A DNA stretch of 64,000 nt from Mycolicibacterium tusciae (GCF_002086795.1 NZ_MVIM01000003.1:248001-312000); one strand, 5' to 3'; positions 49,610 through 58,985 are shown, counted from the first letter of the stretch. Notes: a model not told the origin generated them from the sequence alone. Translations and numbers: made by a program.

Positions 49610-49915
49610 ATGGGAGAACGAGACGTTGCGCGTGTCGACGTCGCAGCGCTGCTGAGAATCGCCGACGAGTATCAGTCGGTAGCCGATGCCGTCGACGTCA
49701 TCGTCAGCAACCGGCTCGCCGGGTTGCAGTTCGGCGGTGCCACCGCGGGCCGGATGCACGTCTCGCGTGGTGAGGCGGTGCGTATTGCCGTCGAAGGTGT
49801 GGGCGATCGATTGCGGGAGTGGTCGCGGGCGTCGGCGGAGATCGCGGCGACGTTGCGTACCACCGCGCATCGATACGACGAGGCCGATGCCCGCGCGCGC
49901 CGCATGGTGGGCTGA
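49610..49915 (+). CDS. EspC-like/DUF2580-type putative ESX-secreted protein (Rv3440c-like)
   Basis: 101 residues, mainly two helices. The opening VDVAALLRIADEYQSVADAVD and later RIAVEGVGDRLREWSRASAEIAATLRTTAHRYDEADARA resemble EspC-type proteins linked with type VII secretion. The YxxxD-like YDEAD near the C-terminus could be the export signal. The next gene starts one base after its stop codon, so the two are translated together and may form a pair, like other ESX substrates. Location between glmM and glmS matches Rv3440c. Confidence 0.65.
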   Translation: MGERDVARVDVAALLRIADEYQSVADAVDVIVSNRLAGLQFGGATAGRMHVSRGEAVRIAVEGVGDRLREWSRASAEIAATLRTTAHRYDEADARARRMVG

Positions 49916-49916
49916 G

Positions 49917-51260
49917 ATGTTCGACGCTGCTTCACGATTGGCCGACGGACGGCCCGCGGCGGGCATCATCCAGGACTACGTGTGGGCCTGCCATCTGCTC
50001 GGATACCAGGACCCGGACCTGACGCTGCACGCATCGCAGGTGCGCGATTGGTACGACAGTGAGGACGGAATCGACCTGCAGGCGCTGGACTCCGATTGTG
50101 AGGCGCTGCGGGCAGCTGCGGCTGCGGCTGAGGGAGCGCTCGCCCGTCAGACCGCGCAGCTCGGGTCGATGTCGGTTGCGTGGGACGGCGTTGGTGCGCA
50201 GGCGTCCGGGGATTTCCTGCGTCGACACGGTGCGGCGTCGGCGGCTGTGGTGGCGGCAGTGCGCACCGCCGCGGAGTCGTTGGGGTCGCTACGGGATCGG
50301 TTGTGGCACAGCGTCGACGGGAAAGTCGCTGCGACGATGGCAGCCGAGGGGCGGGGCGCGGGGCCGGATTGGCAGGCCGCAGCGCAGACAGTCACGACCG
50401 GCGCGGGTGATCGCGCCAGCGCCAGTGAATTGATTGATCAAGAGGTCAGGCCGTTTGTTGCCAACGACATTCGCTCCGAATGGTTGACGGCGATGCGGTC
50501 GGCGATCGCGGCCGTGACGGACGCCTACGATGCCGCGGCTGCTGCACTCGCGTCCGAGGTGGCCGTCGCATTCGATGTTCCCGGTCAGCTCGGCCCGTCG
50601 TGGTCACCTTCCTCGGGCGACGAGGTCGTGACCGTGCCTGCGGGCACCGGTTCGGTTGCGGGGTCGATTGCGGCTCCGCCAATTGGCGCCGCCGCGCCCG
50701 CGGGTGGGCCGGCGGCGTGGTCCACTCCGCCCGCGGCAACGCCGCCCGCACCGACTCCGGCGCCGCCCGCGGAGCCGTTAGCGCCCACGGCACCGGTCGA
50801 ACCTGCCGCCGCGATGCCGTCAATGCCGTCGATGCCGTCGATGGGTGGAGGGATGCCCGATATCGGCAGCGGATTGTCTGGATTCGGTGGTCAACTCGGC
50901 GAATTACTCGGCGGATTGATGGGCACGTCGCAAGACGCGCTGTCCGATCTGCCCGAGCCCGACGAGCTGGACAAGCCCGACGATTTCGATCCGCTCGACG
51001 AAGACGAAGACGAAGACGAGCAAAACGATGAGGAGCCCGCTGCTGAGGAGCCCGACGTCGACGAGGCGGAGCCCACCGCAACCGACTCCGCAGATGAGGT
51101 TGTTGAAGGACCGCCCGCCGAACCGCTTGCCGCCGAAGCTGAGCCGGTCCCACCACCCACACCCGTCCCGCCTCCAATAGAACCCCTCGCCGCGCCTGAG
51201 TCAGCAGCGGGTACGCCGTGCGAGATCGCGGCCGATGAACTGCCGCAGGTAGGCGAATGA
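49917..51260 (+). CDS. WXG-like protein with proline-rich acidic C-terminal tail (Rv3439c-like)
   Basis: 447 residues. The first 220 are helical and contain a WXG-like turn at Trp89-Asp90-Gly91 (SVAWDGVG), suggesting relation to WXG100/EspB-type substrates. From about residue 240 the chain is low-complexity: alanine/proline-rich, then a strongly acidic block (DEDEDEDEQNDEE) and another proline-rich segment, ending with a lone cysteine. The start at ATG 49917 directly follows the upstream stop codon. Function is unknown; an ESX-4-exported pair with the upstream gene is a reasonable guess. Confidence 0.7.
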   Translation: MFDAASRLADGRPAAGIIQDYVWACHLLGYQDPDLTLHASQVRDWYDSEDGIDLQALDSDCEALRAAAAAAEGALARQTAQLGSMSVAWDGVGAQASGDFLRRHGAASAAVVAAVRTAAESLGSLRDRLWHSVDGKVAATMAAEGRGAGPDWQAAAQTVTTGAGDRASASELIDQEVRPFVANDIRSEWLTAMRSAIAAVTDAYDAAAAALASEVAVAFDVPGQLGPSWSPSSGDEVVTVPAGTGSVAGSIAAPPIGAAAPAGGPAAWSTPPAATPPAPTPAPPAEPLAPTAPVEPAAAMPSMPSMPSMGGGMPDIGSGLSGFGGQLGELLGGLMGTSQDALSDLPEPDELDKPDDFDPLDEDEDEDEQNDEEPAAEEPDVDEAEPTATDSADEVVEGPPAEPLAAEAEPVPPPTPVPPPIEPLAAPESAAGTPCEIAADELPQVGE

Positions 51261-51262
51261 CT

Positions 51263-52717
51263 TTAGAACGGTGGCGGATCCGAGTTTTGTTCGCGTTCGG
51301 CCTTGATGTGCGCGGCGCGGTCTTGGGCACGGGTGCGTTTTCGTCGGGGCATCATCGCGTCCCGGTCGGTGTCGAACGTCTGCGGTTGTGGTGGGGGTGG
51401 CAGGTCTCCGGTGTTGGTGTCCCAGTTGGGAAAGTACGCCCGTGATCCCGGATATGTCGTATATGTGTGCCCGGTCGGCGAGGTCCACACCGCGGCGCCA
51501 TCGGGCTGCAGTGTCAATTCCCAGTCGCCGGTCCAGAACGTCTTGAGCAAGTGATGCTTTCGGCATAAACATGCCAGATTCGACGGATGCGTCGCTCCCA
51601 GCGGGTAGGGGATCACGTGGTCGATATCGCAGAACTCCGCTGATGCAGTGCATCCGGGGAAGCGGCACGTCAGATCCCGAGCCCGTACAAAGCGCGCCAA
51701 CCCCGCCGACGGCCGATACCCCGGCTCGGGGTCGGCCTCGGGTGCGCACAGGGGCCGTAATTTGGCGCCATTACGCAAGAGTTCGGCCAGCAGCGGCGTG
51801 GGCATCACCTCGGTACCCGCCAACAACGCCGTTCCCGCCGAGACGGGAGTCGATGGCGCAGAGGACTCTGGCACCGTTGCTTGCCCTCCGGCTCCCTGCG
51901 CGTTGTCGACGGTCGCTTGGTCGGTGTAGACGTTCACGACCACCGAGGACTTCGGCGCCGGGTTGGCTTGTCGGGCTGGGCAGTTCGGTGATTCGCATGC
52001 GCACGGCAGGTGATCGTTCCCGTGACTCCATGCACCTACCGCGTCCGCGCGTCGCTCTTCGGCCGTGCGAGGATCGTTCTCGCACACCGTGGCCACCATC
52101 GCGGCGATCTTCTTCTTCAACACCGCCGCATCAGCAGCACTGAGCCGGCCCCACACCGAGGTCACACCGTTCTCGTCCTCGATATCACCGACAACGAAGT
52201 CGCGGGTCCGCTGCGCGGTCTTGGCCTGGATCAGCGCCGACGCGTCGAACTCGAACACCAGCGCATCGACCGCCGAGATGAGTTTGTCCTCGGCCAGCGG
52301 ACCCCACTTGACCGCCCGCTTCGCGATGGCTTGATCGATCTGCGCCCACACCGCCGCATCGATGATGAACTGTGTACGCCAGGTGATCGCCCCCACCACC
52401 CGCGCGCTGACCTCGCCACGGCGGAACAATTCCGCCACTGCGGGCAGATGATCGCGTAAAGCATCGGCGATGCGCATCTGACCCGACGCCCTGCGTGGGC
52501 TGATGTTCATCGCCGCCGCGACCTCCGCGGCCGCGCAATCCCACCAATCGCACGCCCAAAACGTGCGCGGATCATCATCGTCGACGACGCGACGGTGTCT
52601 CAGTTCAGCGATCGCCGCCAGGCGTCGTGCCGCAGCGGCGGCCTCAGCCCGCGCACCCTCCAAGATCGCGGCGACGACAGTGGCGTCGTCGGCCTCCGCG
52701 AACTCGGATTCGAACAT
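51263..52717 (-). CDS. DUF222/HNH endonuclease-domain protein (13E12-repeat family)
   Basis: 484 residues. An N-terminal DUF222 region (AAEVAAAMNISPRRASGQMRIADAL) is followed by an HNH-type motif: CRFPGC, CDIDHVIPYPLGATHPSN and CLCRKHHLLKT, with zinc cysteines and catalytic histidines intact. Related proteins are multi-copy in mycobacterial genomes (13E12 repeats of M. tuberculosis) and thought to be mobile, function uncertain. No flanking repeats were seen. It ends two bases from the convergent upstream gene. Confidence 0.85.
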   Translation of the reverse strand: MFESEFAEADDATVVAAILEGARAEAAAAARRLAAIAELRHRRVVDDDDPRTFWACDWWDCAAAEVAAAMNISPRRASGQMRIADALRDHLPAVAELFRRGEVSARVVGAITWRTQFIIDAAVWAQIDQAIAKRAVKWGPLAEDKLISAVDALVFEFDASALIQAKTAQRTRDFVVGDIEDENGVTSVWGRLSAADAAVLKKKIAAMVATVCENDPRTAEERRADAVGAWSHGNDHLPCACESPNCPARQANPAPKSSVVVNVYTDQATVDNAQGAGGQATVPESSAPSTPVSAGTALLAGTEVMPTPLLAELLRNGAKLRPLCAPEADPEPGYRPSAGLARFVRARDLTCRFPGCTASAEFCDIDHVIPYPLGATHPSNLACLCRKHHLLKTFWTGDWELTLQPDGAAVWTSPTGHTYTTYPGSRAYFPNWDTNTGDLPPPPQPQTFDTDRDAMMPRRKRTRAQDRAAHIKAEREQNSDPPPF

Positions 52718-52786
52718 GCATTCGAAGATACCTCAGCCCTGCGACACCCCGCGGAAGTTATCCACAGGCAGGCTGAGCGAGCGCAC

Positions 52787-54091
52787 TCAGGCGTTGGCGG
52801 GGCGCCTGCGACGGTTGTTCGAGCGGCGCCGACGGGACTGCTCTGGCTTGACAGGTGCGGGCCGGGAAGGGGCCGCGGGCACGATTGGCTTACCGAAGGA
52901 ACGCTCGCCCGGGGCGATCTCGTGCAGCACCGGATGTGACGGTCCGCGGAAGCGGGTGATCGTCGGCTTCACGCCGGCCCTGCGCGTCAGTTGCCGCACA
53001 TCGGACACCTGCTCATCGAGCATCAGCGTCACGACGGTGCCGTCGTTTCCGGCGCGCGCCGTCCTGCCGGACCGGTGCAGATATGCCTTGTGCTCGACCG
53101 GCGGGTCGGCGTGTACCACGAGAGTGACGTCGTCGACGTGGATGCCGCGCGCTGCGATATCCGTCGCGACCAGCACCCAGGCCGAACCATCGGAGAATGC
53201 CGCCAGGTTGCGCGTGCGGGCGTTCTGAGACAGGTTGCCGTGCAACTCGACTGCAGGAACTCCGCGCGAATTCAGCTGGCGGGCAAGGTTCTTGGCGCCA
53301 TGCTTGGTGCGGGCGAAGACGATCTTACGTCCTGGCGAGGCGGCCAGGTCGGCGAGCACGTTGATGCGGGCCGCCTTCTCGACATGCAGCACGTGATGCT
53401 CCATTGCGGCCACTGGCGACTGCTCCGAGTCGACGCTGTGCACGACGGGATCGGTCAGATACCGCTTGACCAGGACATCCACGCCGCCATCCAGGGTGGC
53501 GGAGAACAGCATTCGCTGCCCATTGCGAGGTGTCTTGTCCATCAATCGCTTCACCGGAGGAAGGAAGCCGAGGTCCGCCATATGGTCGGCCTCGTCGAGC
53601 ACGGTGATTTCGACGGCGGACAGATCCGCATGGCGCGATTTCACGTGGTCTTCCAGACGACCGGGGCAGGCGATGACGATGTCGACGCCGGCGCGCAGCT
53701 TGTCGATCTGTGGCTGGTGTCCGACACCGCCGAAGACGACGACGGACCGCAAGTTCGTTGCGGCGGCCAACGGCGCGAGCGCGGCGTCGATCTGAGCGAC
53801 CAATTCGCGGGTCGGGGCAAGAATGAGCGCACGGGGACGGCCCGGTGCTCGCTTCGACTGACTCGCTGTGAGTCTCGTCACCATGGGCAACAAGAACGCA
53901 TACGTCTTGCCGGAACCGGTGCGACCGCGGCCCAATACGTCGCGGCCGGCCAACGAATCGGGCAGCGTTGCGGCCTGGATGGGGAACGGGGAGTCGATGC
54001 CGTTACCGGCAAGGACATCGACGACAGCCTTGGGCAGGCCGAGGTCGGCGAATGTGGGCACGGTTGTGCCGTCAGTGATTTGAACAGACAA
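52787..54091 (-). CDS. DEAD-box ATP-dependent RNA helicase
   Basis: 434 residues with all main helicase motifs: GRTGSGKT (I), PTREL (Ia), DEADHM (II, DEAD), FSATLD (III), and HRSGRTARAG (VI). The basic C-terminal tail (RRRRSNNRRRRP) probably binds RNA. It unwinds structured RNA, perhaps for ribosome assembly or cold adaptation. A 149-base stretch upstream (54092-54240) shows no other gene. It resembles RhlE-type enzymes, but exact orthology is not decided. Confidence 0.92.
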   Translation of the reverse strand: MSVQITDGTTVPTFADLGLPKAVVDVLAGNGIDSPFPIQAATLPDSLAGRDVLGRGRTGSGKTYAFLLPMVTRLTASQSKRAPGRPRALILAPTRELVAQIDAALAPLAAATNLRSVVVFGGVGHQPQIDKLRAGVDIVIACPGRLEDHVKSRHADLSAVEITVLDEADHMADLGFLPPVKRLMDKTPRNGQRMLFSATLDGGVDVLVKRYLTDPVVHSVDSEQSPVAAMEHHVLHVEKAARINVLADLAASPGRKIVFARTKHGAKNLARQLNSRGVPAVELHGNLSQNARTRNLAAFSDGSAWVLVATDIAARGIHVDDVTLVVHADPPVEHKAYLHRSGRTARAGNDGTVVTLMLDEQVSDVRQLTRRAGVKPTITRFRGPSHPVLHEIAPGERSFGKPIVPAAPSRPAPVKPEQSRRRRSNNRRRRPANA

Positions 54092-54240
54092 GGTTAAAGC
54101 TCCGAAAGTAGAGTGTGGTCGTCCTGCCCGGCGCGGATCAATCCGCGGCGCTCGGTGTGACGATCGAGAAACGGCAAAAGGCAGAACAGACGATGCCGCT
54201 GAAGATCAGTCTACAGGCTCAGCCGCATTCGGCTTAATCG

Positions 54241-55287
54241 CTACGGGAGTAGCTCACGCAATTCCTCGACGAATCGCAGCGTCTCGGCGCGGTCACCCGA
54301 CAGGGGCTGCAGCAGAAGTGTGGTGGTACCGGCTTCCGCGAAGGCGGCGAGACGCTCTTTGACGTAACCGCGCGGACCCACCAGCGATACGGCGCGCACC
54401 AACTCGTCGGGAACCGCGGCGATGGCTTCGGTCTTCTTGCCCGCCAGGTACAAGTCCTGGATGTCGTTGGCGACGTCGCCGTAGCCGTAACGCGTGGCCA
54501 GGTTGTGGTAGAAGTTCTTGCCGCGCGCGCCCATGCCGCCGATGTACAGCGCCAGTTGCGGTTTCGTCCACGCCAGCCGGTCGTTGACGTCGTCGCCGAT
54601 CGCCAACGGCGCGCTGACCGTCACGTCCAGCGGGCCCAGCGCGGGATCACGCTTGGCGAACCCGGCGCGCAGGGCGTCACCCCACACCTCGTCGGCCTTC
54701 TCCGGGAGGAAGAACACCGGCTGCCAGCCGTTGGCGATCTCGGCGGTGAGTTCGACGTTCTTCGGTCCGAGCGCGGCGATATTGATCGGAATACTGTCGC
54801 GGACAGGGTGATTGATCAGCTGCAGCGGCTTGCCGAGGCCGGTACCCCGATCCGCGGGCAGCGGAATCTGATAGTGCTTGCCGTCGTACGTCACCCGCTC
54901 GCGGCGCCAGACCTGTCTGCAGATGTCGATGACCTCGCGGGTCCGGCCCAGCGGTGCGTCGAAGGGCACGCCGTGAAAGCCCTCCATGACCTGTGGGCCG
55001 GAGGTGCCGATGCCCAGCCGGAACCTGCCGTCGGACACGTAGTCGAGCCCGGCGGCCGTCATCGCGAGCAGAGTCGGCGTGCGGATGTAGATCGGGACGA
55101 CGCCGGTGGCCAACTCCATGCGCGTCGTCTTCGCCGCCAGGAAGCCCAGTTGGCTGATCGCGTCGTAGGAGTATGCCTCGGCCACGAACGCGACGTCGAC
55201 GCCGACCTTCTCGAGTTCGACGATTTGATCGACGGCCTCGAGGAAGCCGCCCGCGTAGTTGAGGAAGATCCCGGTGCGCATCGACAT
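54241..55287 (-). CDS. LLM-class F420-dependent oxidoreductase (TIGR03559-like)
   Basis: 348 residues. Luciferase-like features include VDVAFVAEAYSYDAISQLGFLAAKT, GRFRLGIGTSGPQVMEGFHG and the F420-family INIAALGPKNVELTAEIANGW. Mycobacterial members of this subgroup bind F420; the substrate is unknown. ATG 55287 lies six bases after TATAAA, so a leaderless start is favoured over GTG 55302, which sits in the promoter. A 12-base palindrome covers the spacer upstream. Confidence 0.85.
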   Translation of the reverse strand: MSMRTGIFLNYAGGFLEAVDQIVELEKVGVDVAFVAEAYSYDAISQLGFLAAKTTRMELATGVVPIYIRTPTLLAMTAAGLDYVSDGRFRLGIGTSGPQVMEGFHGVPFDAPLGRTREVIDICRQVWRRERVTYDGKHYQIPLPADRGTGLGKPLQLINHPVRDSIPINIAALGPKNVELTAEIANGWQPVFFLPEKADEVWGDALRAGFAKRDPALGPLDVTVSAPLAIGDDVNDRLAWTKPQLALYIGGMGARGKNFYHNLATRYGYGDVANDIQDLYLAGKKTEAIAAVPDELVRAVSLVGPRGYVKERLAAFAEAGTTTLLLQPLSGDRAETLRFVEELRELLP

Positions 55288-55293
55288 GTGTGC

Positions 55294-55299
55294 TTTATA
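55294..55299 (-). promoter_or_regulatory. -10 element of the LLM oxidoreductase gene
   Basis: TATAAA on the minus strand ends six bases before ATG 55287, as in leaderless mycobacterial promoters. No strong -35 is visible 17 bases further upstream, suggesting an activator or regulated promoter. Confidence 0.5.
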
Positions 55300-55302
55300 C
55301 AC

Positions 55303-55314
55303 CCAACCGGTTGG
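55303..55314. promoter_or_regulatory. Palindromic operator CCAACCGGTTGG
   Basis: A perfect 12-base palindrome lies just upstream of the -10 of the LLM gene, followed by an extra TTGG. Its position between -10 and -35 and its form fit a TetR-family operator. The regulator is not encoded nearby. Confidence 0.5.
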
Positions 55315-55324
55315 TTGGCCGTGC

Positions 55325-56212
55325 TCAGGGCTTCAAGAGCGCGACGACTTTGTTCTCGAGAGCCACCGGATCGTCGGCGAACGGGTCCATCGTCGTCGCC
55401 TTGGGCAGCGCGATCTCCGGGTCGGCGAAGTCGCGGTAGGCCTTGTCGCCGGTGAGCATATGCAGGAAGTATCCGGTCATCAGCGCACGCACAATCTTCT
55501 GCGTGCCGCGATCGGCACCCGGCAGTCCAACCGCTTTGGCCAGCCGCCGACCCTCGACGAGCCCACCGGCCTTCACGCTGCTCACGTCGCGCAAGGTTCC
55601 GCTCTTCCAGACCCGCGCGAGTTCGACGGCGTTGGAGCGCAACGACATCGGGTCTCCAGGGTCGGCGAGGATCAACCCGGGCGCCTTCAGCGTCGACGCC
55701 GGCTCTTCGGCGCGAGGCTTGGTGACGGTCGGAAACGCCGCCACCACAGCCTTCAACCTGCCCGGCATCCCGGCCGCCGCGAAGACCGCCGCGGACGCGC
55801 CGAAACCGTGTCCGGCCACCCCGAGCTTCGTGGGATGGACGCTGATCTTGCCCGGACCCAACCGCACCCCGGCAATGATGTCGAGGGCCGTGCCCAGGTC
55901 GTAAGACAGATTGAGCACCGACGGCGCCAGGCTGGTCTCGGTGGCTGGCGCGGCGGCGACGATGCCCCACGACGCCAGATGCTCGAGCGTTCCGTGGTAA
56001 CGGTCATCACTTGTCAGCCAATCGTGACCGAACGCGACACCAGCGAGATTCATCCCCGACTCCGGGGTGAAGACCACGCCGGGCAGTCCGGCAAACGCCA
56101 GGTCACCCCGCAAAACGCGGTGCGGGCCGCGGCGCTTCAACCCGTTGAAGAGCTTCGCTGTGCGCGCCACCAGACGACCGTAGCGCAGGCGGGTCTCCCG
56201 GCGCTCTTGCAC
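55325..56212 (-). CDS. Alpha/beta-hydrolase-fold protein with altered nucleophile motif
   Basis: 295 residues of the dienelactone-hydrolase-like fold. Where active members have GxSxG, this reads G134-H135-G136-F137-G138 (GVAGHGFGASAA), so the serine nucleophile is replaced by glycine. The rest of the fold is preserved (GVAFGHDWL, LILADPGDPMS). It may be non-catalytic, use another residue, or act as a binding protein. GTG 56212 is only 14 bases from the divergent glmS start, so the glmS promoter must lie within this gene. Confidence 0.7.
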   Translation of the reverse strand: MQERRETRLRYGRLVARTAKLFNGLKRRGPHRVLRGDLAFAGLPGVVFTPESGMNLAGVAFGHDWLTSDDRYHGTLEHLASWGIVAAAPATETSLAPSVLNLSYDLGTALDIIAGVRLGPGKISVHPTKLGVAGHGFGASAAVFAAAGMPGRLKAVVAAFPTVTKPRAEEPASTLKAPGLILADPGDPMSLRSNAVELARVWKSGTLRDVSSVKAGGLVEGRRLAKAVGLPGADRGTQKIVRALMTGYFLHMLTGDKAYRDFADPEIALPKATTMDPFADDPVALENKVVALLKP

Positions 56213-56226
56213 TACCCTGAAAGGCT

Positions 56227-58095
56227 ATGTGCGGAATCGTCGGCTATGTCGGGCAGCGTCCTGCCTGCGATGTGGTCGTCGACGCGCTGCGCAGGATGGA
56301 GTACCGCGGATACGACTCGTCGGGTGTCGCCCTGCTCGACGGCAAAGGCGGCATGACGGTACGGCGGCGGGCCGGGCGGCTCGCCAACCTCGAGACTGCG
56401 CTTGCCGAATCCGAGGCTGGCACCCTTGCCGGCAGCACCGGCTTGGGGCATACCCGCTGGGCGACCCACGGCAGGCCAACCGATCGCAACGCCCACCCCC
56501 ACCGTGACGCCGCCGGGAAGATCGCGGTCGTCCACAACGGCATCATCGAGAACTACGCCGTCATGCGCGCTGAACTGGAAGCCACGGGCGTGGAGTTCAC
56601 CAGCGACACCGACACCGAGGTGGCCGTGCATCTGGTGTCCTGGCAGTACCGCCACGGACCCACCGCGGGCGACTTCCCGGCTTCTGTGCTTGCCGTGCTG
56701 CGCCGACTCGAAGGCCATTTCACCCTCGTCTTCGCGAACGCCGACGAACCGGGCACGATCGTCGCGGCCCGACGTTCCACGCCGCTGGTGCTCGGTGTCG
56801 GCGACGGTGAGATGTTCGTCGGGTCGGATGTGGCCGCCTTCATCGAATACACCCGCGATGCCGTCGAATTGGGACAGGATCAGGCAGTCGTTGTCACCGC
56901 CGACGGGTACCGCATCACGGACTTCGACGGCGCCGACGACTCCGCGAACGCGCGTGAATTCCACATTGACTGGGACATCTCCGCCGCCGAAAAAGGTGGC
57001 TACGAATACTTCATGCTCAAGGAGATCGCCGAACAGCCGACCGCGGTCTCCGACACGTTGCTCGGCCACTTCGTCGACGGCCGCATCGTCCTCGACGAGC
57101 AGCGCCTTTCCGACCAGGAACTGCGCGAGATCGACAAGGTCTTCGTGGTGGCCTGCGGTACGGCGTACCACTCCGGGCTGTTGGCCAAGTACGCGATCGA
57201 GCACTGGACCCGCCTGCCCGTCGAGGCCGAGCTGGCGAGCGAGTTCCGTTATCGCGACCCGGTTTTGGACCAGCACACCCTCGTCGTCGCCATCTCGCAG
57301 TCCGGCGAGACAGCCGACACGCTGGAAGCGGTGCGGCACGCCAAGGAGCAGAAGGCCAAAGTGCTGGCCATCTGCAACACCAACGGCTCGCAGATTCCCC
57401 GCGAGTGCGATGCGGTCCTCTACACCCGCGCCGGGCCGGAGATCGGGGTGGCGTCGACCAAGACTTTCCTCGCGCAGATCACCGCCAATTACCTTGTCGG
57501 ACTTGCCCTTGCGCAGGCTCGGGGCACGAAGTACCCCGACGAGGTGGAGCGCGAGTACCGCGACCTAGAGGCCATGCCCGACCTGGTCGCCCGCGTACTC
57601 GACAACGTCGAACCGGTTTTCGAGCTGGCACGGCGTTTCGCCCAGTCGCAGACGGTGCTGTTCCTCGGTCGTCACGTTGGCTACCCGGTCGCACTCGAGG
57701 GCGCCCTCAAGCTCAAGGAACTGGCGTACATGCACGCCGAGGGCTTCGCCGCCGGTGAGCTCAAGCACGGGCCCATCGCATTGATCGAGGACGGCCTGCC
57801 GGTCATCGTGATCATGCCGTCGCCGAAGAACTCACCGACGCTGCACGCCAAGCTGCTGTCGAACATCAGGGAGATTCAGGCCCGCGGGGCGATCACGATC
57901 GTCATCGCGGAGGAGGGCGACGAAACCGTCCGGCCGCACGCCGACCACCTGTTCGAGATCCCAGCAGTGTCAACGCTTTTCCAGCCGCTGCTGTCGACGA
58001 TCCCGCTGCAGATATTTGCCGCCGGCGTCGCGCAGGCCCGCGGTTACGACGTCGACAAGCCACGCAACCTGGCCAAGTCCGTCACCGTCGAGTAG
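56227..58095 (+). CDS. glmS: Glutamine-fructose-6-phosphate aminotransferase
   Basis: 622 residues. The N-terminal glutaminase starts MCGIVGYVG with the nucleophile Cys2; GHTRWATHG and RGYDSSG are also present. Two SIS sugar-isomerase domains follow (CGTAYHSGL, ISQSGETADTL, GRHVGYPVALEGALKLKEL), and the C-terminus KPRNLAKSVTVE is canonical. It makes glucosamine-6-phosphate, the first step to UDP-GlcNAc. ATG 56227 follows AAAGG. The following hydrolase gene overlaps its stop (TAGTG). Confidence 0.98.
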   Translation: MCGIVGYVGQRPACDVVVDALRRMEYRGYDSSGVALLDGKGGMTVRRRAGRLANLETALAESEAGTLAGSTGLGHTRWATHGRPTDRNAHPHRDAAGKIAVVHNGIIENYAVMRAELEATGVEFTSDTDTEVAVHLVSWQYRHGPTAGDFPASVLAVLRRLEGHFTLVFANADEPGTIVAARRSTPLVLGVGDGEMFVGSDVAAFIEYTRDAVELGQDQAVVVTADGYRITDFDGADDSANAREFHIDWDISAAEKGGYEYFMLKEIAEQPTAVSDTLLGHFVDGRIVLDEQRLSDQELREIDKVFVVACGTAYHSGLLAKYAIEHWTRLPVEAELASEFRYRDPVLDQHTLVVAISQSGETADTLEAVRHAKEQKAKVLAICNTNGSQIPRECDAVLYTRAGPEIGVASTKTFLAQITANYLVGLALAQARGTKYPDEVEREYRDLEAMPDLVARVLDNVEPVFELARRFAQSQTVLFLGRHVGYPVALEGALKLKELAYMHAEGFAAGELKHGPIALIEDGLPVIVIMPSPKNSPTLHAKLLSNIREIQARGAITIVIAEEGDETVRPHADHLFEIPAVSTLFQPLLSTIPLQIFAAGVAQARGYDVDKPRNLAKSVTVE

Positions 58096-58985
58096 TGCCG
58101 AACCCCAGGATTGGGCACTTCCGCGGCGAGCAGGCTCGCGAGCATTTCGCCGATGTCTACCGTGCCGCCATGGCAGGAATGTCGTCGGTCCGCGAATCAA
58201 CCGACGTGACGACATCGTTCGGCTCCGTCCGCGTGTACCGGTTCGACGGATCTTCCGCCGGCCCGCCGGTCATGTTGCTGCCGGGCCGCAACGCGTCCAC
58301 CCCGATGTGGCTTGACAACATTCCCGCCATACTCGAGCACCGCTCGGTCATCTGCGTGGACTTGCTCGGTGAGGCGGGAATGTCCGTGCAGGACAAAGCG
58401 ATCACCGGACCCGACGACGAGGCGCAGTGGCTGGGCGAGACTTTGGCGGGGCTCGGACTGGCCAAGGTGCACCTGATGGGTGTTTCGATCGGCGGCTGGA
58501 CCGCGGTCAACTACGCCGCCCGTCGTCCTGGTCGGGCCGCCTCGCTGGTCCTCCTGGACCCCGTGTTCACCTTCGCGCCGATCGCGGTGAAGGCAGTGCT
58601 GGCTTCGCCGGCCTTGTTCGTGCCCGGTGTTCCCGCAGCCCTGCGAAATCGAGTGCTGAGCTGGATCTCAGGCGGCGCGGATGTGGATGGTCCGCTTCCT
58701 GCGGCGGCATTGATCTCCGCTGGTTCGACTGATTACGTGCTGCGCAAGGCGATGCCCAAGATGATGTCAGATGAGCAGCTACGGTCGCTGGACATCCCGA
58801 TCCTCGCCCTGATCGCCGGCCGCAGTGTGATGCACGACTCCGCCAAGGCTGCCGCACGGGCTCGAAACGTGTTGCCGCGTGGGCAGGTCGAGCTGTGGCC
58901 TGACGCGTCGCATGCGATCAACGGCGAGTACCCCGAACGGATTGCCGAGAGGGCGGCGGCCTTCTGGGCTGAAGCCGACGCCTAG
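58095..58985 (+). CDS. Alpha/beta hydrolase
   Basis: 296 residues. The nucleophile motif is GVSIGG (serine), with VMLLPGRNASTPMW as the oxyanion region and the catalytic histidine in PDASHAINGEYPE. Cytoplasmic; substrate unknown. GTG 58095 overlaps the glmS stop by one base, so it is cotranslated with glmS. Its last 207 bases are antisense to the end of the convergent EamA gene. Confidence 0.85.
   Translation: MPNPRIGHFRGEQAREHFADVYRAAMAGMSSVRESTDVTTSFGSVRVYRFDGSSAGPPVMLLPGRNASTPMWLDNIPAILEHRSVICVDLLGEAGMSVQDKAITGPDDEAQWLGETLAGLGLAKVHLMGVSIGGWTAVNYAARRPGRAASLVLLDPVFTFAPIAVKAVLASPALFVPGVPAALRNRVLSWISGGADVDGPLPAAALISAGSTDYVLRKAMPKMMSDEQLRSLDIPILALIAGRSVMHDSAKAAARARNVLPRGQVELWPDASHAINGEYPERIAERAAAFWAEADA

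Noticed and set aside
51263..52717. HNH protein as part of an active mobile element or intron
   Set aside because: No inverted or direct repeats, no reverse transcriptase and no transposase flank it.
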